A stretch of DNA of 64,000 nt. Origin: Centroberyx gerrardi (taxonomy: Eukaryota; Chordata; Actinopteri; Beryciformes; Berycidae). The translations under genes and the position numbers were made by a program. The notes beneath the pieces were generated by a model. The model did no database searches, was not told where the DNA came from, and saw only the letters and a program-made list of their open reading frames with translations. The stretch is from the NCBI RefSeq assembly GCF_048128805.1, contig NC_136001.1:7035001-7099000 (forward strand), given 5' to 3'. How positions within the stretch are numbered: the stretch's first letter is position 1; every line of letters starts with the position of its first letter. Of this stretch, positions 1 through 24,655 are shown piece after piece.

Positions 1-54
1 AGCGAATCAACCATCATCTGGAAATACTCTTTACTTGTAAAAATCAGAATTAGC

Positions 55-130
55 GGGTCCAGTAGCTCAAAGGGCAAAGCAAGGCACTAACATTGCCAGG
101 GTTGGGGGTTCCATTCCCTGTGTCGCTTAA
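55..130 (+). mobile_element. SINE fragment, tRNA-like head
   Basis: A GTAGCTCAAAGGGCAAAGC stretch (A-box-like) is followed by GGGTTCCATTCCC (B-box-like). Spacing and context suit a tRNA-derived SINE head; it does not form a complete functional tRNA. Confidence 0.5.
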
Positions 131-329
131 TGGGTAAAGCATGACACTTTTAATAGCATTATACTACAGTGTTTCATGTTCATGTGTAGGGTGAAGGTAA
201 TTTTTGGCCAAATTCAGGATCGGTTCTGGTAGATGTTGCAGTCAAAAATGTCTCTTACTAGGATATTTATATCATAAAATAGACAGTTAGACAGTTGTGG
301 GCTTTTTAATTCATATCTTAAAGATATTT

Positions 330-492
330 TTTTGGAACTTTATTAGACGGATAAAAGTTTAGAGAGACAGGAAAGACTGGGAGAGAGAGGGGGGGATGAC
401 ATGTGACAAAGGTCCCAGACAGGATTCAAACCCAGGAAGTCTCAGCTACACGTCATGCGGTTTAGACCACTGAGCCAGCAGGACAGCCCTCG
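330..492 (-). mobile_element. tRNA-derived SINE copy
   Basis: Read on the minus strand, the head has GCTGGCTCAGTGGTCTAAAC and a B box GGTTTGAATCC, ending in a TTCCAAAAAAA-type tail. The same family recurs at about 63,770-63,920: both share CTTTATTAGAC...GACAGGAAA and the tRNA-like head. Confidence 0.6.
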
Positions 493-1364
493 ATGACAGG
501 CTTTTTAACACTGAACTGATTTTACTGAGACTTTCTAGTAACAACGGCACATCATGTAAAAGTGCACAGCAAGCATAAACATGAAAATTTCACTGTAGCG
601 CTGTGTTTAACAGATTGTTCTTATGGCTACATGACATGGCCGGTTTAACTATGTGGAAATAAATTGTTTTTATAGTTTTATAGCAGCACAGACTATAACT
701 TCTGTCCAATACAATGAACTGTTTCTAATCATACAGGCTATGAAATTAATAACACATCAGAAATGAATATATGTGAGCTGTCAATGTTAACTAGCTGAAA
801 ATAGTTAATGAATAGAATAATCAATCACTATTAAAATGCGCTGCTCAAAAAGGAGTGAAATGACCAAGCTTCTCTCTGAAAAAAAACCCCACAAGGCCAC
901 TTGAAGAACGGATGGGCCCATTAAGAACAAGACTGTATTCAATTACTGTCAAACGGCACATGAGCATAAATCACCAATGTAGGCCTATGATGTGCAGATC
1001 AGGCAGATGAAACTGATGATACAATTGGTGGCCGATTGATTAGTGCATCCCTAATTGCAAGTGTCATTGTTTTTTTTTCAGGTTTGGCTAAGCAATAAGG
1101 TCAAATAATGCGCTTTCATTTTATCTACATCTACAATTTTCCAGGTGTGGGGGGCCACCACAGCTATTTGAATGTAAAGTAATCATTATACTAGATTATG
1201 TCATATTAATTTAGTGGCTGGTGAATATTGAAACCCTCGTCAGATCCCACATACCCATTAATTTTTGTCCCATTGTCCTCGTCCTGCAAGAAGTCTTGGT
1301 AATCAGCAGGACAGAAATGAGAATTGAGAATCCAAAAAAACGATAAAAAGAAAAAGTACATCCC

Positions 1365-1396
<32 letters not shown>

Positions 1397-1420
1397 CCCT
1401 CTCTCTCTCTCAGCCCCTAC

Positions 1421-16131
<14,711 letters not shown>

Positions 16132-16250
16132 TCGTAAAAACTGAATTACAGTTTCGCCTAGTTTAAAACCCCGAGTTAAATCCAATAAACACGAGACCCC
16201 GTGTCCGGATCGAAACAACAATCAGCCTCCCTACCGACTTCCGCTACCCA

Positions 16251-16299
16251 TTCCCACAATGCAGCGCGTTGGCGCGAAAACTGCTCTGCAGCGACCAAT
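16251..16299 (-). promoter_or_regulatory. rbl1: rbl1 promoter: ZNF143-like site, E2F site and CCAAT box
   Basis: About 120-170 bp upstream of the rbl1 ATG. 16,251-16,268 reads TTCCCACAATGCAGCGCG, fitting the ZNF143/Staf motif with about one mismatch. 16,269-16,279 read on the minus strand is TTTCGCGCCAA, a canonical E2F site. CCAAT lies at 16,295-16,299 on the plus strand. No TATA box is seen. Mammalian p107 promoters are known to be E2F-regulated, so this likely marks the core promoter. Confidence 0.75.
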
Positions 16300-16379
16300 C
16301 AGATGCGAGTAAACCCAGGAAGGCAGGTTCTGCTCACCCAACCCCCTTCTCCCCTCGTGCTGCCTCCAGCCAGCCGTTA

Positions 16380-17660
16380 CTAAGCAACCGCTCTCAATAA
16401 TATTATAATTTCCAAATATATTATATTCTCATTACAGTTTTATAATATATTTCCCATGCTTTGCCTTGTTTGGTCAGGATTTAAACAGGTTTTGGCCTAT
16501 GAGCCTGTTAGTTTGATATTGAATAGTGTTTTAATAGAGGAATTTTACTTCATTTTGCTTCCATGCTATGTTTTACTCAGCTCTTTCCAAATGTGACTTT
16601 GGCTAAATTTTGACTTTTTGTATTGTTGTATGTTGTTGATCTGCAATTTTTATATTTATCAGGATAGATCTACTGCATGGCTAGGTAATAATAACAACAA
16701 CAACAACGATAATAATAATATTAATAATAATTCTAGCCTAATAATAACGATAATAATAATAATGTATTCTCTCTCTCTTTCTGTCTCTCTTTTTTGGCAG
16801 TGAGTGATGGACAACTTTTGTTTTCTCTTTAGGCTACATAATAGCATATAAAAAAACAGCCTATTCTTTTTGAAAATATAATATTCCACAAAATAAAAAT
16901 TTAAAGTTATCAGTAGTAGCCTATGTTTTTCATCCTTATAGGACAATGTGTGCCAGAAACTCGGTTAGCAATATTTTCTCTGACTTTTTTTACTTCATCA
17001 TCCAACTTTGAATGGCATTCAAAATGGCGTGAAATTTCCAAGTTGGAAATTGTTTTTTTGTATGTTAGGCTTGTGACAAATCATCATTCATTCTTTATTT
17101 AAGAAAATAAAGAAAGAATTATTGTTTTGGATGAAGGTGAATAAGCCCTCAGTTTGCCTGTTTGACCCTGTGAGACTGGTTTCCCCTTGTCATGTCAGCT
17201 AGTGTGAAAGTGCCGTCCTGTGGCTGCAGAAACAACCACCAACACCGTATTACTGTATACTCATGATACACTTTATTGAAATGTGTTGATGATACACATT
17301 TTCTTGATTTGAGTTGAATACAACAGTCAAAAGTAAACATACCAAGCCATTACCCTTTAGTTTTTCTCTTTGAAATAAGTTTTAAAGGTATGGTTCATCC
17401 TGTAAACTGATGTTTCTCTTTGTCATTTGAAAACTGAGTCTCCGCTCCATTCATAACACTGACGCATTTATGTATTTACACATGAGAATGTGTAAATAAT
17501 CAAATGTAGGCCTACAGTACTGACTGTTGGTTGTAACTTCATATAGACAGTAGGACACAGTTGTGAGAAAGAAAGACCCTCGATCTCTCTCACCCTCCAC
17601 CTCTCCCCCTGAGTGTCCTTTAATTTTTTATTTCTCCTCCCTCACTCCTTCTTTTCCTGT
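16380..17660. other. Intergenic region between rbl1 and ankrd60
   Basis: AT-rich, with an AAT/AAC simple repeat at about 16,686-16,765. No exon, RNA gene or clear transposon was recognised. Confidence 0.6.
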
Positions 17661-17663
17661 CAA

Positions 17664-18159
17664 TCATCTGTCTATCTCTCCCCTCGCTGCTCTCCTCCTC
17701 TCTGTCCTGAGTGCCGGGTTCAGCGGCGCTCCTCCAAACACCGTAATAATCCTCCTCTTTTTCTCCCTCTCTCTTTCTCCCTTTACTCCCCCACCTCCTC
17801 TTCCTCCTCCTCCACCTCCTCCTCCTCCGTCATCTCCCCCCTCCTCCCCCCAACACTCCCGGAGTCTCCCCCCCTTGTCATCTCTCCCTCCTCCTCCTCC
17901 TCCTCCTCTCCTCAACCCCCATCCTCCGTCCTCCCTCTCCTGCTCCCGCTTTTCTTTCCCTCCCCCTCCTCTGCCCCCCTTCATCCCGTCCCTCCGTCCC
18001 TCGCTCTTCCCCTTGTCCCTCCATCCTCCCTCCCCCCTCACCAGCCCCCCCAGGTGAGCCATGTATCGCTGGCAACGGTTGCCACGGCGCCACGTCTTCA
18101 GGTGGGAGTCGAAGCACTGGTGAGGGAACAGATCTCCATCCTCCAGGTGGGAGTTCAGC
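17664..18159 (-). CDS. ankrd60: ankrd60 last exon (3' limit uncertain)
   Basis: Acceptor CTCTCAG at 18160-18161 keeps the frame. Encodes LNSHLEDGDLFPHQCFDSHL and RRGNRCQRYMAHLGG, non-repetitive sequence. From about 18,030 the frame enters a CCT-rich tract (plus strand) read as Gly/Arg/Glu and stays open to 17,664. A GTGAGG after GGGGGGCTG (about 18,037) could be a donor, so the true end may lie elsewhere. Confidence 0.55.
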
Positions 18160-20015
18160 CTGAGAGACACAGAGAGAAAGAGTTTAGGTTTTAGGGATTT
18201 AGCTGATTACAGTGAGTCAGCAGGTGGGGATTCAGTGTCTTGCTCAAGGGAACTTCAACAAGACACACAGATGTTGCTGGAATTTAACCTAAGACCTTCT
18301 GGTTACGGGACGGTCTCACTAAACAAGACTACTCAGAGCTAGACTACAGCTGAAAGTCACAATGAAACTTAATTTTGAGAGCATCTTGCTTCCTTAATGT
18401 GATGTATTTCCTGTTGAAACAGGATGTTGGAGCGGGACATAATGTGCGGAGGAATCAATCAATAGTGTAAACCAATGGGAGATCAGTTAGGGGCAGAAAG
18501 GCAGTTTTATTTGATGGGAAGGCAGAGGGGCGAGATTGTTCAAAAATCTGTGATGTTTTAATGGTTGGAATGTTTATTTACGCCTCCTGGTACACGATGA
18601 CATCACTACTAAAGATTTTCTGTTTTCCAGGAAGTAAGAGTAATGAGATTTTGATATAAAAATACAATAAAATATTTTTTTAATATATTTTCTATATTAT
18701 GATCATTTTGTGCTGGGGCAGTGAATATCTTACTTATTGCCTCTTTAATCCTGACAGGAATTCATATTCATCCATATTCTCCACTTTCCAGTGTTTTATT
18801 TTCAGTCTTGAGGTCCATTCAAAGCTGTGTGTGTGGTGTCATGTACCAAAAACACTCTCAATCCATTTTTACACGTTCATTTTCCAGCATCTCTCTGAGC
18901 TTTACCAAGAACAGGCTGTTTCTGTCGCTGTGTCTTTAAGGCTCATTAATATTGACATAATAGAGTATCACAAATGTCTCTCTCTCTCACACACACCTGA
19001 CGTGTCCTGCCCTCTCCTGCCAGTGAAACAGGAACAGCTGTCTGGTGGTCTTTCTCAGTCCGAGCCGCTGAGCCAGGCTCAGAGCCGTCGTTCCCTCTCT
19101 GTCCTGGAGGCCCAGGGGGGCGCCGCTGAGCAGCAGGGCCTGCACCACCCGGGCGCGGCCCCGGCTGGCCGCCGCGTGCAGCGCCCCCCGACCCAACGGG
19201 GTCTGGAGACGCACGTTGGCCCCTGGAGGCGGGAGGGGGAACAGCGTTACAATTACAGCTGTCCTGAGGGTAAAAGTTACGTTTTGTTTGTTTGTTTGTC
19301 CATGTGTCACGCACAGTATCTCAAACACCGCTGACTGGATTTTGACGAAATGATGCATCTCACCACTGCATTCTGCGATTTTAAAAGCCTAAAGGGGGCG
19401 CTACAGTTACATGTCTAAACAGGGTGACGTAGCCTATTTGTCACTGATTGGTCGTAAGGCGGACTGCATCATTTGTGGGGAACAAGAAGTAAATTTTTGC
19501 CTTGTTGCTATTAAGAAATTGTTCTATTGTTTATTGACCTGAGCTGTGTTAAATAAGGGACAAAAATAATGAAATGAAAAAATAAAGGCAGCAAAGAAAT
19601 CAAGAGTTAATTTCGAAAAGTTTATAAGTACATTTTGAAGTTCAACAGTATCGTGTCCAGCCTCTAAAACTGTTGTGATTTTGTTAAGGACTCAAGTCAT
19701 CTGCTATCCTTAAAAATACCATAATTATGAATCTTAATTTCATGCTATCAGTGACTATATAAGACTAGGAATCACTTTATTCAGATGTTAGGTGTCTCCT
19801 TCTGGAAGGAAAATCCTCTACTGATACTGTATATACCTTGGCTGATGAGGAAGCGGACAGCCGGAAGGTTTCCTCTGTGAGCGGCGATGAACAGAGCGGA
19901 GAAAAGACGATGAGAAAACCAAGAGGAGGAAGAGGAGGATGGAGAGGAAGATCTGCCCCACACCGGAGAGAGGGGGGGGCAGGGAGGGGCAGGACGAGAT
20001 ACAACACTCTTCAAC

Positions 20016-20051
<36 letters not shown>

Positions 20052-22683
20052 ATGGGTAAAACGAGAATTCGTGGTAAATTCCAATTCAATTCCAGCAGTT
20101 GGAGTTGGAATGTGAGTGTGAATGTCACCCAGCTGTAAGGAAACAGATCTGGAATGAAATTGGAATGACAGGAAACAGAATTGAATTCCATTAAATTCCA
20201 TGAAATTCCACTTAGAGTTTGTCTCGACTTGCTAAACATTATAAATCAAACATTATGAATCAAAACAGTTCAACAAATCAAATTAATTCAATCATAATGT
20301 ATGTATCAATCATAATACGTAATATATAACACTATGTGTAATCTCAGATATGTGATAAGAAAAAACAAAAAAATGGAATTTCACATTATTTCACTGAACA
20401 ACTTCCCGAAATTCCAATTCAATTCCAATTCTGTTTCCTGGAGGTTTTTTCAAATTCCAATTGTTGAACTCAGTTGAACTGGAATTGATGAGTTCATTCG
20501 TGGAATTGACCTCAACATAGACAGATAGATGGATAGATAGATTTTATTATTATTATTTATTATAACGTACCAGACTCAGATCCCCTCTAACAGCAGCTGT
20601 GACCAGTTCAATCCGGCCGTTATAAGGCCAGACGGACAGAGTCAGAGTGCTGCCTGGTATGATGTCATTACTGCCAACAGAGCTGTCATCCAACAGGTCA
20701 GCTGGTGACAATAAATAAATACATAAATAAATAAACAAAATAAGATAAGATAAGATAGGATAAGATAAGATAAAAAAAAAGAATCATCAGACTAATCAGA
20801 ATAGTCATAATAATAATCATAATATTCATAATAATAATAGAAGAAGAAGAGGAAGAAGAGGAAGACAAACATAAAGGAAAAGACAAGAACTACTACTGGT
20901 AGTCCTACTATTACTACTACAACTATTAATAACAATAATCATTATCATCATCATCAGAATAATAATCTTAATAATATTAATAGAAGAAGAAAGGGAGAGA
21001 GAAGTCGAAGAAAAGAACAACATAAGAAGAAGGAGAAGAAGAAAAAGAAGAAGAATATCATCCAAGGTAATGTTTTTCCTAAAGCCCACAGACTCCTACA
21101 GATGTAAAAGGTCCTTGGTGTTTTATATTTGCAGGTTACATATTAGTCATAGCTGACGCTCTGGCAGCAGTGCAGTGACAGTAAAATGAAAGTGATCAGG
21201 CTGGATGTTGGATGTTTCTTCATCCCACCTTGGTCCAGATAGCAGAGTCTGATGAAGTCTAGAGGAAGACCAGCCAGCAGCTCCAGCTCTCTCTTCAGCT
21301 CTCTGATCCTCATACTGCTGCTACAGCTGGGCACTTTAAAGAGGCAATAAGTAACATTTATACTGTCCCACAGCACAAAATGACCATAATATCTGCAGGG
21401 GTTGATCAGGCTGTTGATCAATACCAATGACTCAATGATTACTTCACCAGCTGCTGAGATTTATGTCTATTCAAAAGTCACTTTCTGAACAAAATAGCAA
21501 TTGACAAAGCAGTTTTATTATTATTATTATTCCAGTATTTAGCATCATGATATATTCGCTCTTCACTAGACGTTTCTGTTGGATCTCTGCTCTAATTAGC
21601 TAGCTTACTCCTCTCTATTGTGAAAATGTGACTTCATCGTTTGTGTCGATTACAGGTCATAAGTTCCGTCAATGTTGTTGCAATTCCTACTGCTTCCAAT
21701 AGAGGCAGATATGTCATAGATTACACCTTTAAAGGTTTATTATCCAGAGTTAAGGTTTCCTGGACAGGCGTTGTCACACATATACTGCCTGACAGCAGCC
21801 AAGTACAAATACAGTCTTCTGCTGGAGCAGCTCCACTGGAGCAGTTCCCCTGCAGTTAGATGCCTTGCTCAAGGGCACCTGAGCTGTAGTCATTAAGGGA
21901 GGGGAGTGTTCCTCTTTCACTTTCTCCACCCAGTTATCCATTAGCCTCTAACAGTTTGAACTAAAGACTTATGGAAGAATAACAACAACACTGTGATGCC
22001 TGCCCTATATATTAATCCTATCATAATGCTAAATATATTCACTAATCCTATAATATTCCTATAATAAAATTTAGATGGATACTACATAAATATCATAGTA
22101 GCCTATAGGCCCCTATAGGAGTATTATAGCCTAGTAATATTATAGTGATACCATAGGAGATAAAATGATAAAAAATAAAGAAAATACCATAAGATCACTA
22201 TAAACTCACGATTTAAACTATTGAGTACCACACACACTTTTATTTTTCTTTGGGATCATGGAGTTAATGTTACTTGCTGGTTTGAATTGATTATGGAATA
22301 ACCTGCCAAGTTGTCATAGAGTAATGAAGATCAATTAGTCAGGTGATAATATTGGTGAAACTTCCCTCTGCGTCAAAATTTTCCCTCTGTTCTATAAGAC
22401 TGCAAACCGCGTCAGTCCAGTCGGCCATACCTTTAAACATCTCACCCGTCTCCTGGACTCGGACCCACAGACTGAAGCTGGTCTTGTTGGACTCACAGTG
22501 TATTTCTTTGGATTCTTCTGAAATCTTCACCGGAGAAGAAGAAGATCTGGACTTAGACGCTTGGCCGCAGTTTGGCTCATGAGGAGAAACCACACTGGTC
22601 GCAGATTTCACCTTGGTCAGAACAGACCTCGGCCGCTGGTTTCTGAGTTTAGTGTCTGGAGTAGGTTTCTGGAGGGAAACCAT
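17664..22683 (-). CDS. ankrd60: ankrd60, ankyrin repeat domain protein 60
   Basis: Exons 22431-22683, 21229-21333, 20571-20701, 19837-20014, 18997-19222 and 18159 downward join in one frame with matching phases. Order: basic/serine-rich N-terminus (about 1-70), ubiquitin-like region with ETGEMFKVPSC, RELKRELELLAGLPLDFIRL, NDIIPGSTLTLSVWPY and ELVTAAVRGDLSL (about 75-163), then ankyrin repeats with ALFIAAHRGNLPAVRFLISQ and GRGALHAAASRGRARVVQAL (about 200-275). This matches my recollection of human ANKRD60 (GEMFRV, RELKEELDLM, LQYLDE, DVVPGG); ANKUB1 is a more distant relative. The molecular role is not established. Conserved sequence ends near 18,030 (about residue 340); the frame stays open to a stop at 17,664, adding about 125 low-complexity G/R/E residues that may not be translated. 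Confidence 0.83.
17755..18050. repeat. CCT-rich low-complexity tract
   Basis: Plus strand is almost entirely C and T (CTCCTCCTCC and CCCTCC). It overlaps the open frame that continues ankrd60 on the minus strand. Confidence 0.9.
18195..18330. mobile_element. SINE-like fragment
   Basis: Contains GTGTCTTGCTCAAGGGAACT and an AGACCTTCTGGTTACGGGA end typical of fish tRNA-SINE bodies (reverse orientation). Boundaries unclear. Confidence 0.4.
18997..19222 (-). CDS. ankrd60: ankrd60 exon 5
   Basis: 226 nt, GC-rich. Encodes two ankyrin repeats: TPLGRGALHAAASRGRARVV and APLGLQDREGTTALSLAQRL, followed by QLFLFHWQERAG. Donor CAG|GTGTGT. Confidence 0.88.
19837..20014 (-). CDS. ankrd60: ankrd60 exon 4
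   Basis: 178 nt. Begins after a (CT)n acceptor tract. Encodes a variable P/S-rich linker and then ALFIAAHRGNLPAVRFLISQ, an ankyrin repeat. Donor AAG|GTATAT. Confidence 0.85.
20060..20520. repeat. AATTCC-rich repetitive element
   Basis: Repeated AATTCCAATTCAATTCC motifs at both ends (20,070-20,210 and 20,410-20,510) in both orientations suggest a decayed foldback element inside ankrd60 intron 3. Confidence 0.45.
20571..20701 (-). CDS. ankrd60: ankrd60 exon 3
   Basis: 131 nt encoding ADLLDDSSVGSNDIIPGSTL and NGRIELVTAAVRGDLSL, the end of the ubiquitin-like region and the first ankyrin-type helix. Donor CTG|GTACGT. Confidence 0.87.
20706..21060. repeat. ATAAG, AAT and GAA simple repeats
   Basis: AATAA, (GATAA)n at about 20,739-20,773, then interspersed AAT/GAA triplets, in ankrd60 intron 2. 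Confidence 0.85.
21229..21333 (-). CDS. ankrd60: ankrd60 exon 2
   Basis: 105 nt. The acceptor TTTAAAG|TG is chosen because it alone keeps the frame from exon 1 and restores the V-x-x-C of the family. Encodes RELKRELELLAGLPLDFIRL and ends CYLDQ. Confidence 0.85.
21840..21990. mobile_element. SINE-like fragment
   Basis: GATGCCTTGCTCAAGGGCAC is the conserved core of many fish tRNA-SINEs. The rest has decayed. Confidence 0.4.
22431..22683 (-). CDS. ankrd60: ankrd60 exon 1
   Basis: Start ATG 22683-22681 is the first ATG after an in-frame TGA upstream. Encodes a basic, Ser-rich N-terminus and the start of the ubiquitin-like fold, WVRVQETGEMFK. Donor AAAG|GTATGG, phase 1. Confidence 0.8.
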
Positions 22684-22907
22684 TTCAGCAGTAAAGGACT
22701 TGGGCTTTAATAGTTTGTATTGAGGTGAAATCAAAAGTCTACTGGTTGGAGATTTCTGGTCGCTCTCACTGCGCGCTCAGTTTGCTCATTGAATCTCTTC
22801 CCTCCAGGTTTCACGACTGAAAAATTACCACCCAAACTTCACAGTAAAAAAATGGACTGTCCGTATATTCTTGTCAGTGTGTTGTGTCTGTGTGGCTGTG
22901 TGTGGCC

Positions 22908-22921
22908 GTTACCAAGGTTAC
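22908..22921 (-). promoter_or_regulatory. ankrd60: RFX X-box in the ankrd60 promoter
   Basis: On the minus strand GTAACCTTGGTAAC fits GTNRCC-N2-RGYAAC exactly and is palindromic. It lies about 225 bp upstream of the ankrd60 ATG. X-boxes bind RFX factors that drive ciliary and spermatogenic genes. Confidence 0.6.
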
Positions 22922-22949
22922 AGACGCCGAAAATTAAAGAGGGAAGTTG

Positions 22950-23960
22950 TGATTGCGCAATGATGATGGCGCAGCTTGGAGACAATCAGTGCGCCTACTG
23001 GAGCGTGGTGGAGGCGAGAAAAGTATTTCAGTGATATCAAATGGGCTGAATGCTGCTAAACAATATCTGTCATCATCAAAATCAATATCAATATCATCCC
23101 TATTGTCATCATCATCATCATCATCATCATCTGCCAACCTCATCCTGATATCTTTGTGTAGCATATTTGGCCCATAGAAATAACGAATATAGAACATAAA
23201 ATCAGTGTTGATTTGACTCAAAAACACTGTAAGTGTTAATTTTAACACTTTTACAGTTAAATTAACTTGGCCAATTTACAGTGTAGAATAGTTATATTTG
23301 AAAAAAATATATCATTTTGATATTTTGATTTTGAAGTACATATCAAGAAGTTGTTTTTTTAGCTTATTATCAGCGTCCTCAAACCAGAAAAGAAAAACAC
23401 ACAAAAGCCTGTTGTACTTTTTTTTTTAATTATCTTTGCAGAAGCAACAGTAGAAAGGTAATAGAAAACATAAAACTATGACCACATCTGTGGGTGAAGT
23501 CTACAGTTTTTTTTATGATCGCTTTGACCACATTTTCACAATTACAACGGAGTTTCAGTGTTCCAAACTCTCAATGCCAAAATCCAAACTGAGTTGCCAA
23601 AGTCTAAAGAGACAAAATGCTGTGCCTGGATACAAAGAGCACAACACTAAATCACAAGCTCACCTCTAACAGGATATTCCCAAAACTATCTGCAAGACTA
23701 CAATATTTTTATATTCTCATAATCTCTAAAAATCCCTATATCATGTAAATCTACAGTAGAAACAACAATTCCCAAAAATATTTCCAGTTAATTTTCCTTG
23801 TATAGATATATAGATCAGGATAGTTTAATCTGCTTCATTATTCCATTAAGTAAAGGTTAGTAATTAAATGCCCCACCTGCACCCTGATACACTCTGAGTT
23901 CCCTCTGTTACTAACTGCAAATGCAACAACATGATTTGTCATTATAGATGTGTAGAAGCA
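22950..23960. other. Intergenic region between ankrd60 and the keratin gene
   Basis: AT-rich. A short (CAT)n at about 23,106-23,131 and an inverted AAGTGTTAATTTTAACACTT segment near 23,230 are seen. No exon found. Confidence 0.6.
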
Positions 23961-24334
23961 TGCATGTGTGTGTGTGTGTGTGTGTGTGTGAGCGCGTATG
24001 TACTGTATGCAATTGCGTTTCTGCTTAGCATGTGTGCAAGTTTTACTGTGTATGTGTGTGTGACGAAGAAGATGAAGAAAAAGGCAACAAGAACAATAAT
24101 AGAAGAAGATGGAGTACAAGAATGTGTGTGTGTGTGTGTGTGTGTGTGTTTGTTTGTGCATGTTTTCATTCATGTGTATTTGTTTCTGTGTATGTACTAT
24201 GTCCTTATGTACCTTTAACGCATTAATATGCGCTTGTGTGTGTTTGTGTGTGTGTGTGTGTGTCTGAGTCTGTGTGAGTGAAGCACATGTGTATTTGCAT
24301 GCATGTGACTGCGTGTGCTGATGCGTGTTGGTGT

Positions 24335-24370
<36 letters not shown>

Positions 24371-24450
24371 TGTGTGTGTGAGCGTGTGTATGCATTTGTT
24401 TATGTGTTCACGTGTATGTACATGTGTACATTCATTTGTGTGTCATGTGT

Positions 24451-24480
<30 letters not shown>
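23960..24480. repeat. GT-rich microsatellite region
   Basis: Several (GT)n runs of 15-30 bp separated by TG-rich sequence, immediately beyond the keratin stop codon; likely 3' UTR or flank. No canonical AATAAA was seen close to the stop. Confidence 0.85.
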
Positions 24481-24482
<2 letters not shown>

Positions 24483-24489
24483 TGTCCTC

Positions 24490-24596
24490 TCAGTGAGTGC
24501 TGAATCTGGAGCTGTCTCTGGTCTCAGTTGTCTTGATCAGCAGTTTCGGGGCAGGAGAGCTGCTGCTAGTGTGGTAGCCATTAGTACTTTTAGTAC
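24490..24596 (-). CDS. Keratin exon 9 (tail end, stop)
   Basis: Encodes [20 protein letters not shown] and [14 protein letters not shown] and then TGA at 24492-24490. The KTxETRD motif resembles the VVVKKIETRDG end of keratin 8. Confidence 0.9.
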
Positions 24597-24616
24597 CTGG
24601 AGACAGAGAGAGAGGG

Positions 24617-24655
<39 letters not shown>

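Larger units (their letters stand above)
1..1420. other. rbl1 intronic sequence with SINE remnants
   Basis: No exon was found here. It holds two tRNA-like SINE pieces (about 55-130 and 330-492) and a (GT)n run at 1,365-1,394. The remainder is AT-rich sequence with no recognisable feature. Confidence 0.6.

Noticed and set aside
55..130. Possible tRNA gene
   Set aside because: A and B boxes are present but the cloverleaf is not complete; better explained as a SINE head.
17563..18194. Plus-strand Pro/Ser-rich frames
   Set aside because: Arise from the CCT-rich tract opposite the ankrd60 last exon; no gene features.
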